DNA from: Fidelibacterota bacterium
Lineage (GTDB): Bacteria > Fidelibacterota > Marinisomatia > Marinisomatales > TCS55
Direction: 5' to 3'
NCBI GenBank assembly: GCA_002716525.1
Contig: PBBH01000021.1
Span: 29,140 to 36,372 of the forward strand
Length of the DNA stretch: 7,233 nt
Below are positions 1-5,854 of the stretch, piece by piece. The first letter of the stretch is position 1. The number at the start of each line of letters is the position of its first letter. The position numbers were made by a program, and so were the translations under genes. The notes beneath the pieces are model-generated. The model made no database searches and was not told the origin of the DNA. It saw only the letters and a list, made by a program, of their open reading frames with translations.

Positions 1-399
1 CTGGCAGCCGATCAATCAGAAAAAAATCCGGTTTATTATTTACAGTATGCCTACGCAAGAATTTGCAATATTATAAAACATGGTGAATCCAAAGGCATTT
101 CATATCAATCCGATTATGACGCAAAATTATTAAATCATCCTGTTGAAATTAGGCTACTAAAAAAATTGGATCAGTTCCCAATAATTATAGAAAATTCCCT
201 TCAGTCACTTGAACCGCAAACCATCGCTAATTATCTACAGGATACAGCCAACTGTTTTCACAAATTCTATTCTGAGTGTCATGTTATTACTGATAATATA
301 GATCTATCTAACGCACGTATTGCACTTGTCAGTGCAACCCAAACCGTTTTAGCTAACGGGTTGGACTTACTCGGGATTTCGGCTCCTGAAAAAATGTAA
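1..399 (+). CDS. argS: Arginyl-tRNA synthetase, C-terminal part (5' end outside window)
   Basis: Cytoplasmic class I aminoacyl-tRNA synthetase that charges tRNA-Arg with arginine. Only the last 132 residues are present; the reading frame is open from base 1, so the catalytic domain lies off the left edge. What is seen is the helical anticodon-binding (DALR-type) domain. It includes the family motif NPVYYLQYAYARI near residues 12-24 of the fragment, a central helical stretch with an HPVEIRLLKKL segment, and the terminal LDLLGISAPEKM, which closely matches the usual ArgS C-terminus ending in APExM. The TAA stop is at 397-399. The gene is convergent with ssrA, 74 bases separating them. No frameshift or truncation is visible in the part present. 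The identification rests on these motifs and is firm. Confidence 0.95.
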   Translation: MAADQSEKNPVYYLQYAYARICNIIKHGESKGISYQSDYDAKLLNHPVEIRLLKKLDQFPIIIENSLQSLEPQTIANYLQDTANCFHKFYSECHVITDNIDLSNARIALVSATQTVLANGLDLLGISAPEKM

Positions 400-413
400 C
401 TATCTGCTTAAAT

Positions 414-443
414 CGATTCTGAACTGAAGTTCATGATCAATCG
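414..443. repeat. Interrupted inverted repeat between argS and ssrA
   Basis: CGATT (414-418) pairs with AATCG (439-443), and inside it TGAACT (420-425) pairs with AGTTCA (428-433) around a two-base centre. It lies between two convergent genes, where a bidirectional terminator would be expected. The flanking run is A-rich on the plus strand (445-450) and no clear U-tract follows the hairpin in either direction, so a terminator role is only a guess. Nothing else is seen in 400-473. Confidence 0.3.
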
Positions 444-473
444 TAAAAAAGTATTATAGATAAATTATAAAAT

Positions 474-831
474 TGGTGGAGGCGGGGAGAATCGAACTCC
501 CGTCCGAAATAGAATCCCGGAAAACATCTACATGTATAGTCAAACGGATTTTGCTCACCCATAACTGCCCCATTGACACAGCCATTATGGGCAAAGTCTA
601 TTAAAGTTCTTATTCTGAAATCATAGACAACATTCAGAACCAGCCTATGAAATTGACGCCCTTAAATCTGGCCATAGGCGCACCAGATCCAGGACGGGCC
701 AGCTTACTTAATTAAGCAGCGGCCATGTAGCCGTAATCGGCATTTATGGTTTTTCCAGGTGATTTACGAGATGCCTGGACCTCGACATGCCATTTTCCAC
801 GATGCATATTCCGTCGAAACCGTTCGCCCCC
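474..831 (-). ncRNA. ssrA: tmRNA (transfer-messenger RNA), one-piece form
   Basis: tmRNA rescues ribosomes stalled on broken messages and tags the nascent protein for proteolysis, together with SmpB. On the minus strand the 5' end GGGGGCGAACGGTTTCGACGG (from 831) is the conserved tmRNA start. The 3' end carries a T-arm (GGGAG-TTCGATT-CTCCC), acceptor strand CGCCTCC, A and an encoded CCA ending at 474. The seven acceptor pairs form with one G-U. Downstream of the 5' domain, CCAGG and CCTGG fit pseudoknot PK1, followed by an A-rich stretch, the tag reading frame and its TAA within a GC-bounded helix. At about 358 bases it has a normal length, and no intervening segment indicates a two-piece form. 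An apparent plus-strand open frame starting at 746 is only its shadow. The gene is convergent with argS. Confidence 0.96.
712..741 (-). other. tmRNA tag-peptide reading frame (ADYGYMAAA)
   Basis: Read on the minus strand, GCC GAT TAC GGC TAC ATG GCC GCT GCT TAA encodes ADYGYMAAA and stop. The resume codon GCC is chosen because it is an alanine codon preceded by CATAAAT, the position of the AATAGTC-like element before GCA in the E. coli gene. It also sits about a dozen bases after the predicted PK1 stem. The frame is open further upstream (GKTIN...), so the exact first codon is inferred. The small hydrophobic end AAA suits ClpXP-type recognition. Confidence 0.75.
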
Positions 832-861
832 ATTGTCAATAATCTTTGAGAATTTACTCTT

Positions 862-911
862 AAAAAAGGAAATGCCGCAGAATCATCAAAAATTTATGAA
901 AACACTGCGGC
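862..911 (-). terminator. Hairpin with distal U-run upstream of ssrA
   Basis: On the minus strand GCCGCAG (911-905) pairs perfectly with CTGCGGC (880-874) across a 24-base loop that can form a few inner pairs. ATTTCC and then six T (867-862) follow. The U-run begins several bases after the stem, so it is a weak or unusual intrinsic terminator. It lies 31 bases before the tmRNA 5' end and could instead be part of the ssrA leader. Seen from the plus strand the same stem is followed by TATTTT. Confidence 0.4.
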
Positions 912-920
912 TATTTTCCG

Positions 921-951
921 AAATTAAGGCTCTGAACGCCAACCCAGAGCC
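921..951 (-). terminator. Intrinsic-terminator-like hairpin
   Basis: GGCTCTG (951-945) pairs perfectly with CAGAGCC (934-928) around a ten-base loop, and TTAATTT follows directly on the minus strand. It sits just after two very short ORFs and a promoter-like sequence in the same direction, so it may end a short transcript. It could also terminate read-through from the long minus-strand genes beyond tRNA-Lys. The U-tract is interrupted, so strength is uncertain. Confidence 0.45.
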
Positions 952-954
952 CTA

Positions 955-966
955 TCACTTTCTCAT
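955..966 (-). other. Possible mini-ORF (MRK) with Shine-Dalgarno
   Basis: ATG AGA AAG TGA on the minus strand, preceded by AGAGG (978-974) at a spacing of seven bases. It ends three bases before the 928-951 hairpin, an arrangement that resembles a leader peptide in front of an attenuator. It is far too short for statistical support and may be chance. Confidence 0.2.
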
Positions 967-978
967 TTGCCAACCTCT

Positions 979-993
979 TTAATTCGAATTCAT
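979..993 (-). other. Possible mini-ORF (MNSN) with strong Shine-Dalgarno
   Basis: ATG AAT TCG AAT TAA on the minus strand, preceded by GGAGGG (1007-1002) at a spacing of eight to nine bases. CCTC at 1014-1011 can pair with GAGG at 1006-1003, which could mask the ribosome site. It stands directly upstream of a second mini-ORF. Support is limited to the position and the ribosome-binding-site match. Confidence 0.2.
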
Positions 994-1020
994 AAATGAA
1001 TCCCTCCAAAGAGGTATACC

Positions 1021-1050
1021 AATATAATAGCACAGAAAAATTGAAGGCAA
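1021..1050 (-). promoter_or_regulatory. Sigma70-like promoter, minus strand
   Basis: On the minus strand TTGCCT (1050-1045) is followed after 17 bases by TTATAT (1027-1022), or after 18 bases by TATATT. The predicted start is near 1014. It would drive a transcript through the two mini-ORFs and hairpins and possibly into ssrA. In an AT-rich spacer such matches arise by chance, so confidence is limited. Confidence 0.35.
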
Positions 1051-1092
1051 TAGAGAATCTTATTATTTTTTAGAATTTTTTATTGCAACACC

Positions 1093-1107
1093 TAAAGTAA
1101 TACTTTA
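1093..1107. repeat. Perfect 15-base palindrome, operator-like
   Basis: TAAAGTA-A-TACTTTA is a perfect seven-base inverted repeat around a single central base. A one-base centre cannot make a good RNA hairpin loop, so a dimeric DNA-binding protein site is the more natural reading. It lies 15 bases upstream of the possible -35 of tRNA-Lys and 43 bases upstream of the minus-strand promoter-like pair. The rest of 1051-1166 is AT-rich with nothing else recognisable. Confidence 0.3.
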
Positions 1108-1121
1108 AATATTAATTTTTC

Positions 1122-1150
1122 TTTTGTCGTCCCTCAATAAACAACATAAT
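1122..1150 (+). promoter_or_regulatory. Possible promoter of tRNA-Lys
   Basis: TTTTGT (1122-1127) and CATAAT (1145-1150) are separated by 17 bases, with a predicted start near 1157, about ten bases before the mature tRNA 5' end. The -10 matches well and the -35 only weakly. It was chosen because the tRNA has no upstream gene in its own direction and so needs a promoter here. Confidence 0.35.
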
Positions 1151-1166
1151 TTCATATTTAATTTTT

Positions 1167-1239
1167 GCCCGTGTAGCTCAGTTGGTAGAGCAGGTGACTC
1201 TTAATCACTTGGTCGGGGGTTCGAATCCTCCCGCGGGCA
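1167..1239 (+). tRNA. tRNA-Lys (anticodon CTT)
   Basis: A complete cloverleaf of 73 bases. The acceptor GCCCGTG pairs with CGCGGGC (1232-1238) with one G-U, the D arm is GCTC/GAGC, and the anticodon stem is GGTGA/TCACT. The loop CTCTTAA places anticodon CTT at 1200-1202, reading AAG lysine codons. The T arm is GGGGG-TTCGAAT-CCTCC and the discriminator base is A1239. CCA is not encoded and must be added, unlike the tmRNA in this window. The gene is convergent with the minus-strand DUF5916 gene, whose stop lies 19 bases away, and no terminator is visible between them. Confidence 0.97.
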
Positions 1240-1258
1240 CGATATTTTAAGCATATTG

Positions 1259-3499
1259 TTAAAACCTTAAGGTATAATTGATTTTTAAAGAACTGATTTT
1301 CGATACAGTAACTAAATCAAAATCAAATATTTGATCACCCACGCTGATCCAATTATGTGTATAAACCAAATAGACGTCACTCCCTGGACGAATGGTATGT
1401 TGAAGTTTAGCAAAGAGGCCCAATGCATTAGATACATTATCATATTGTAGATTGCTGAAGATGGCAGTACGTGGAGTAGGATAAATTCCTAATTCAAGAT
1501 TGTATAATTCCGTATTAAAATTATTTCCACTCAATTTAACTTGATTTTTTTCGTACTCGGTTTGAATATTAAATCCAGAAAATGGTTTTATCGAAAATTG
1601 AGTTTTTAAAGTTTGTTTTTTCCCAGTCCAAAAATCACCCGTTTGATATTCTAATTCTGTAGATATCATCCGTTTTTCTGATGTTTCAAATTTAAACTGA
1701 AATTCATCACTGCTATATTCTTTAACAGGGATAGTTATATCCTCATAAATGGTAAACGGTTTATCAAGATATTCTATCAGATTCACAATTTTGATTCCGA
1801 CTACATCCTGACTTTCAAAGCGTATGTTAAATGGCGTTATTGTCGTTTCTTTCTTAAGCATATTATTATTGAGGTCGGTCATATATTCATATTGAACACC
1901 ATATTCTATTTGTCGAATAAACTCATATTTCTCTGGACGAGGATGATAACTAAAACTAGGCTGTATACGTTTAAAACCGTTACGACGACTAAAACCCACT
2001 GCAGGGTTATACATTTCACCAAATTCCCGATAAGATACATGAGTACGAATAATATCATTTGGATAGTTTAATCTTAAGCCCCGCGTGGAAAGATCGGAAA
2101 AATTAAGATTGGGTTCATTTTTAGGTGCAGTGTGATATACAAGAAAAGCCTGAAACTGGAGATTTTTATCACCCATAAATTCAGAAGTTTTTAAATCTAT
2201 ATCTGCACCATAAAGGGTTTGATCTAATGCTGTAGAGTCTATTTTCATTTTACTAGGTGAACGGTCTGTATAAACAAAGCCTAAATATGATTGTTTTAAC
2301 AGAGCTCTTTTCACCCTGGCAACAGTAAAATTTTCGCCTGGTATATTTCCTAGGGGTTTGGTATTAGCTTGAATAAAACCGAGCTCATAATCCCCTACTT
2401 GGCCAGACAATCTACCGCCGTAGTTTATCGGTATTTGTTTGCCTTCGGATAAACCAATTCTTCGACTAAAAAATGGTGTTACATCATTTCGAGGCAAAAA
2501 AGAATAAACACCAGCACCTTCAAGGAAAAATCCGCGTTTTTCAGCATACCTTAATGGAAAACGCGTTAAGTTTACACGACGCTGGTCTACTTCTGCTTCC
2601 GCAAAATCTGTATTATATGTTAATGACCCTTTCAGTCCTGAAGTAATGTTCATAGAAATATCAAAGCCTAAATCACTAAGATTATTCGTTTCTATATTTT
2701 CATCTACATCCATTTGTCGCCGGTTCATACTAATATAGGGTTTTAATTCAATTCCTCTTCCCTGCTTCAAATTTTTCAGTCCTGTAAGATGACCTGCGTG
2801 AATTGGGGTTGTCAATTTTTTATTGCGCTGAAATCCATTCCATTTTGCATCTTCATTTTTTCTGCGAACCGTACGCTGAAAATTGATTCCCCAGGTATCA
2901 AGGTTCGGATTAAAATTTAATGTGCGGAAGGGAATAACTACTTCTACGGACCAACCTTCAGGTACAATCACTACTCTTGCATCCCAGATCCCATTCCAGT
3001 CTTTATTTGTTCCCCAATAGGATTCACTACTAATAATAAGACCATCTCCCATAAGCCCGGCAGGATTCACTTCAAAAAAGTAACCGGTACGCCCATCGAG
3101 AAAGGTATCTAAAATCCACATAAAACGGTCATCGGTGCGTAGGCTCTGATCCCTACGTTTCTGGTAAGCAAGAATTCCATCCGGGTTACTGTCAAATAGC
3201 ATGGCGCCGATATAGAGATTATCTTCGTCATAAATAACATATACTTCTGTTTTTTCGGTACCGGGAGCTCCTTCAATTGGGTCCCGCTGGATAAAATCCT
3301 TGGCAGGCGAAACCATTTTCCATTCTGGTTCATTTAAAAATCCATCCAATTCAATTTTACCCGTGGATATTTGTTTTGTAATAATCACTCGCTTATCATT
3401 AGCTATATTTTCCTGGGAGAACGGTATTGCATTTAAAATGATAGCAACAACAATTAGAGTTGCAGATTTAAAAAACGTAATAATTATTTTTGGGGTCAT
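1259..3499 (-). CDS. CBM9-like/DUF5916 outer-membrane beta-barrel protein
   Basis: Secreted protein of about 746 residues, likely anchored in the outer membrane; substrate unknown. With the ATG at 3499 it begins MTPKIIITFFKSATLIVV, a lysine plus hydrophobic signal peptide ending near IPFSQ. Residues about 40-225 resemble the carbohydrate-binding family 9-like beta-sandwich found in front of DUF5916 (KIELDGFLNEPEW, VYVIYDEDNLYIGAMLFD, WILDTFLDGRTGYFFEVNPAG, WSVEVVIPFRTLNF). The rest is long, rich in alternating aromatic and polar strands, contains a GFFLEGAGVYSF segment typical of this family, and ends INYTLRF. A terminal Phe is the usual outer-membrane barrel signature. A GTG at 3523 would add eight residues; neither start has a Shine-Dalgarno sequence, and ATG gives the better signal peptide. 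It lies 122 bases behind the LVIVD-propeller gene and is probably co-transcribed. The family is recognised; its function is not established. Confidence 0.85.
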   Translation of the reverse strand: MTPKIIITFFKSATLIVVAIILNAIPFSQENIANDKRVIITKQISTGKIELDGFLNEPEWKMVSPAKDFIQRDPIEGAPGTEKTEVYVIYDEDNLYIGAMLFDSNPDGILAYQKRRDQSLRTDDRFMWILDTFLDGRTGYFFEVNPAGLMGDGLIISSESYWGTNKDWNGIWDARVVIVPEGWSVEVVIPFRTLNFNPNLDTWGINFQRTVRRKNEDAKWNGFQRNKKLTTPIHAGHLTGLKNLKQGRGIELKPYISMNRRQMDVDENIETNNLSDLGFDISMNITSGLKGSLTYNTDFAEAEVDQRRVNLTRFPLRYAEKRGFFLEGAGVYSFLPRNDVTPFFSRRIGLSEGKQIPINYGGRLSGQVGDYELGFIQANTKPLGNIPGENFTVARVKRALLKQSYLGFVYTDRSPSKMKIDSTALDQTLYGADIDLKTSEFMGDKNLQFQAFLVYHTAPKNEPNLNFSDLSTRGLRLNYPNDIIRTHVSYREFGEMYNPAVGFSRRNGFKRIQPSFSYHPRPEKYEFIRQIEYGVQYEYMTDLNNNMLKKETTITPFNIRFESQDVVGIKIVNLIEYLDKPFTIYEDITIPVKEYSSDEFQFKFETSEKRMISTELEYQTGDFWTGKKQTLKTQFSIKPFSGFNIQTEYEKNQVKLSGNNFNTELYNLELGIYPTPRTAIFSNLQYDNVSNALGLFAKLQHTIRPGSDVYLVYTHNWISVGDQIFDFDLVTVSKISSLKINYTLRF

Positions 3500-3560
3500 T
3501 TTTATTAAATGCGTTAAAAACACATATTTATCTTTTGATATTTATTAAGATCACTTGCCC

Positions 3561-3600
3561 TGTGCCGACTAACAGGAACCTCCGATCGGCACATTCTGTT
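3561..3600. repeat. Intergenic inverted repeat with pseudoknot geometry
   Basis: TGTGCCGA (3561-3568) is a perfect eight-base inverted repeat with TCGGCACA (3586-3593). A second complementary pair, AACAG (3571-3575) and CTGTT (3596-3600), interleaves with it, and a small GGA-ACC-TCC hairpin fits inside. It is GC-rich in an AT-rich spacer between two minus-strand genes. On the minus strand no U-tract follows, so it is not a normal terminator. It may act on mRNA processing or expression of the downstream DUF5916 gene, or be a dispersed repeat. Confidence 0.5.
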
Positions 3601-3621
3601 TTATATGATATGGGCGTTGAT

Positions 3622-5694
3622 CTAGGGAGTGCTTCTCTTTTTATCTTTTTCTACTAAACGAACGCAATACAATCCGCTATACATATCTGTGAAAAAGATC
3701 AGTCCTTTGTAGGGGATTGTTCCCCATACATTGGGCGCATTTGAGATGTGACCTTTTTGGTGACCTGTTTGAAAGAAAGCAATTTCCCTACCCTGTCGGT
3801 ATAGGTCGCCCATTAGCTCACCAGAGATATCCACAATTCTGAGACCTCCCTGGTAATAAGCTGCATAAAGGGTATCTCCTTTAATCCAATGGTTGTGAGA
3901 CCCTGCTTCAGGGATATCATAAAGAGCCACTTCTTTTGGATTTTTAATATCAGTGAAGTCTAAAAAGTGAAACCCACCCCGGGGCATGTATGGCCTAGGT
4001 TTATTCGGATAACGCCAAGGAAACCATTCATCGCCAGTGACAATGAAAAATTTGCCAGTGGATTGGCTCTTAAATGGAAATGCCGCATGGTTATGGCCAT
4101 TGGGGTCTATTAAATCTGCCAAATGAACCGGATTAGATGGACTGCCTTGACCCGCCTTCATCAATAAAGGATTGTATTGTATTTTATCTCTATTTTTTTC
4201 ATTGAATTTTAATCCACCTACATCGACAGCATGAACGCCATCCGCCCAATTTGACGAGTAAGCAATTCCATCTTCTACCCATACATCATGAATACTATGC
4301 CCAGGTGTATTGAGCTCATATATACCAACACGGAAAGGGTTTCGCGGATCCTCAATATTAATGATATCATACTTGCGACCATTATTTACCGCATAAACAT
4401 GGTCCTCATAAACATATACATTATGAACGCCGCCGGTCATATCATCATTAAATGCTGATAATATCTCCACATTATATGGATCAGATACATCGAGAATGAC
4501 AAACCCATTCTTGCGAGTTGATGCGCCTTCACGACTGATCACTCCAATTTTACCATTTTCCGAAATTTTGACATCATTAACAGTCCGTGCATCTACTGTC
4601 ACTGTATCGATGATTTTTAAATTGGAACGATCGGTTACATCCCAAAAATATGCTTCACCATTGGCACCCCATGTACCGGTAATGGCAAAATCTTTACCTT
4701 TATGTTTACCAATACCTGGCCAAAGCCATAAATCCGATGTATAAACATTTGAAATAAGGCCATGTCCAACTAATTCAATTTCTTTGTTTACCTGCCTAGG
4801 GACAACCTCGACTGTTTTGCGTGCAGAATAACCACTGGAATGAGCACTGATTGTATAAATGCCATCATTTTCCGCCACAAACCGGCCATCGGAGGATATT
4901 TGAGCTGAAGCCGGCAAGCCAATACCGTAATTTGCTTTACCTTTATATGAAAAATGGACAGGGACATCGGGTACAATCTGATTTCTCCGATCGTATGCTT
5001 TCACTTCAAAATGAAGTACATCGCCTGTTCGAATTTGATCTGTTTCAGTTGACATCGCTAAACGGCGTACAGGATTTTTTACAATACTCAACTCCAAAGA
5101 CGCATTAATACCTTTTGTGGATGCGGTAATATTAATGAGCCCTGGCTTTTTTGTTTTTAGTGTGCCGAGCGCATCAAATTCGGCTATTTTAGTATCAGAA
5201 ACGGTTAAGGAAACATCTACATCTTTACGTAATAATTGAGCTTCATCATACACTTCTGTTTCAAATCGTTTTGAGGTACCTACATATAATTTCGATTCTG
5301 GATTTTTAAATGTGATATATTTTAATGGAGGCTTTGGCACTTCAACAATTACCGAACCATATACACGATCTTCCCGCTTTACCGAAATGCTGCGCGTTCT
5401 TAATTTTAATTTACCTGGTTTATGGGGTTTTATTTTCACGTGCGCAATACCAGTGGAATCACTAATTCTTGGGGTTACCTCTAAGGATCTACGGGGTTGA
5501 CCATATACAAAAAACGGGTTCTGAGATAGTTCTCCATTTGGACTTAATAACTTTATTGTAACCTCGGCAGTTTCACCGACATGTAGAAAAAATGAATCTG
5601 GTTCAAATTTAAATTGCAACGTGTCATTTGTTTCTTCCTGAGCACCCAAAAATGCCACTGTGATTACAATGAGCCATTTGATTTTTTTTATCAT
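3622..5694 (-). CDS. Secreted Ig-like plus LVIVD-repeat beta-propeller protein
   Basis: A 690-residue exported protein; no enzymatic activity is assigned. The signal peptide MIKKIKWLIVITVAFLGA is probably cut before Q19. Residues about 25-300 look like three Ig-like modules; the second (about 124-206) has a BIG2-like pattern (LYVGTSKRFETEVYD ... GTLKTKKPGLINITAS). From about 305 to 682 there are LVIVD-type propeller repeats, each with a strand ending in D(V/I/F)(S/T)DxxN: AYFWDVTDRSNL, FVILDVSDPYNV, YDIINIEDPRNP, FHFLDFTDIKNP, LRIVDISG. Histidines cluster at matching places: H424, H466/H469, H534/H536, H600/H602 and H645/H649. ATG at 5694 is preceded by AGGAG at five bases, which fixes the start; the stop is TAG. 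It is the first gene of a probable two-gene unit with the DUF5916 protein. No C-terminal sorting domain or lipobox is seen, so it is likely periplasmic or secreted. Confidence 0.85.
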   Translation of the reverse strand: MIKKIKWLIVITVAFLGAQEETNDTLQFKFEPDSFFLHVGETAEVTIKLLSPNGELSQNPFFVYGQPRRSLEVTPRISDSTGIAHVKIKPHKPGKLKLRTRSISVKREDRVYGSVIVEVPKPPLKYITFKNPESKLYVGTSKRFETEVYDEAQLLRKDVDVSLTVSDTKIAEFDALGTLKTKKPGLINITASTKGINASLELSIVKNPVRRLAMSTETDQIRTGDVLHFEVKAYDRRNQIVPDVPVHFSYKGKANYGIGLPASAQISSDGRFVAENDGIYTISAHSSGYSARKTVEVVPRQVNKEIELVGHGLISNVYTSDLWLWPGIGKHKGKDFAITGTWGANGEAYFWDVTDRSNLKIIDTVTVDARTVNDVKISENGKIGVISREGASTRKNGFVILDVSDPYNVEILSAFNDDMTGGVHNVYVYEDHVYAVNNGRKYDIINIEDPRNPFRVGIYELNTPGHSIHDVWVEDGIAYSSNWADGVHAVDVGGLKFNEKNRDKIQYNPLLMKAGQGSPSNPVHLADLIDPNGHNHAAFPFKSQSTGKFFIVTGDEWFPWRYPNKPRPYMPRGGFHFLDFTDIKNPKEVALYDIPEAGSHNHWIKGDTLYAAYYQGGLRIVDISGELMGDLYRQGREIAFFQTGHQKGHISNAPNVWGTIPYKGLIFFTDMYSGLYCVRLVEKDKKRSTP

Positions 5695-5699
5695 TTTCG

Positions 5700-5704
5700 C
5701 TCCT
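5700..5704 (-). promoter_or_regulatory. Ribosome binding site of the LVIVD-propeller gene
   Basis: AGGAG on the minus strand, five bases (CGAAA) before the ATG at 5694. It decides the start. No convincing -35/-10 pair was found for this gene in 5705-5854; TTGATT near 5750-5755 has no good partner. Confidence 0.7.
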
Positions 5705-5784
5705 AATAATAATATGACCTGAATACTTAGAAATTTACTGCGGTATTTTTAATCAATTCTTAAATATTTTAATCCCAGGTACAT

Positions 5785-5813
5785 TTGACATTAGTTTGTT
5801 CCAGCAGTAAACT
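5785..5813 (+). promoter_or_regulatory. Sigma70-type promoter of the PLP-enzyme gene
   Basis: A consensus TTGACA (5785-5790) is followed after exactly 17 bases by TAAACT (5808-5813), giving a start near 5820 and a short leader. A second, perfect -10 hexamer TATAAT lies at 5822-5827 but has no good -35 at normal spacing (only TTCCAG). Either or both could be used. The region is the 160-base divergent spacer to the LVIVD gene. Confidence 0.55.
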
Positions 5814-5844
5814 CTTCTCCTTATAATACAGACATTTCTATAGC

Positions 5845-5850
5845 AGGAGG
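5845..5850 (+). promoter_or_regulatory. Ribosome binding site of the PLP-enzyme gene
   Basis: A full AGGAGG four bases before the ATG at 5855. It is the strongest Shine-Dalgarno in the window and fixes the start, so the twin-arginine signal at the N-terminus is translated. The DUF5916 gene, by contrast, has no such site. Confidence 0.75.
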
Positions 5851-5854
5851 ATTT

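Noticed and set aside
474..831. ssrA or tRNA-Lys as an occupied integration site within this window
   Set aside because: Both genes are complete and no second copy of either 3' end was found on reading the window.
746..982. Plus-strand open frame of 78 codons
   Set aside because: It runs antisense to the 5' part of the tmRNA and the hairpins upstream of it, has no ribosome binding site and encodes no recognisable protein.
3523..3523. GTG at 3523 as start of the DUF5916 gene
   Set aside because: It adds eight residues before a well-formed signal peptide, has no ribosome binding site and is a weaker start codon than the ATG at 3499. It cannot be excluded.
3594..3604. Plus-strand terminator formed by the 3561-3593 stem and following TTCTGTTTT
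   Set aside because: No plus-strand gene lies upstream within the preceding 2 kb, so there is nothing for it to terminate apart from tRNA-Lys far away.
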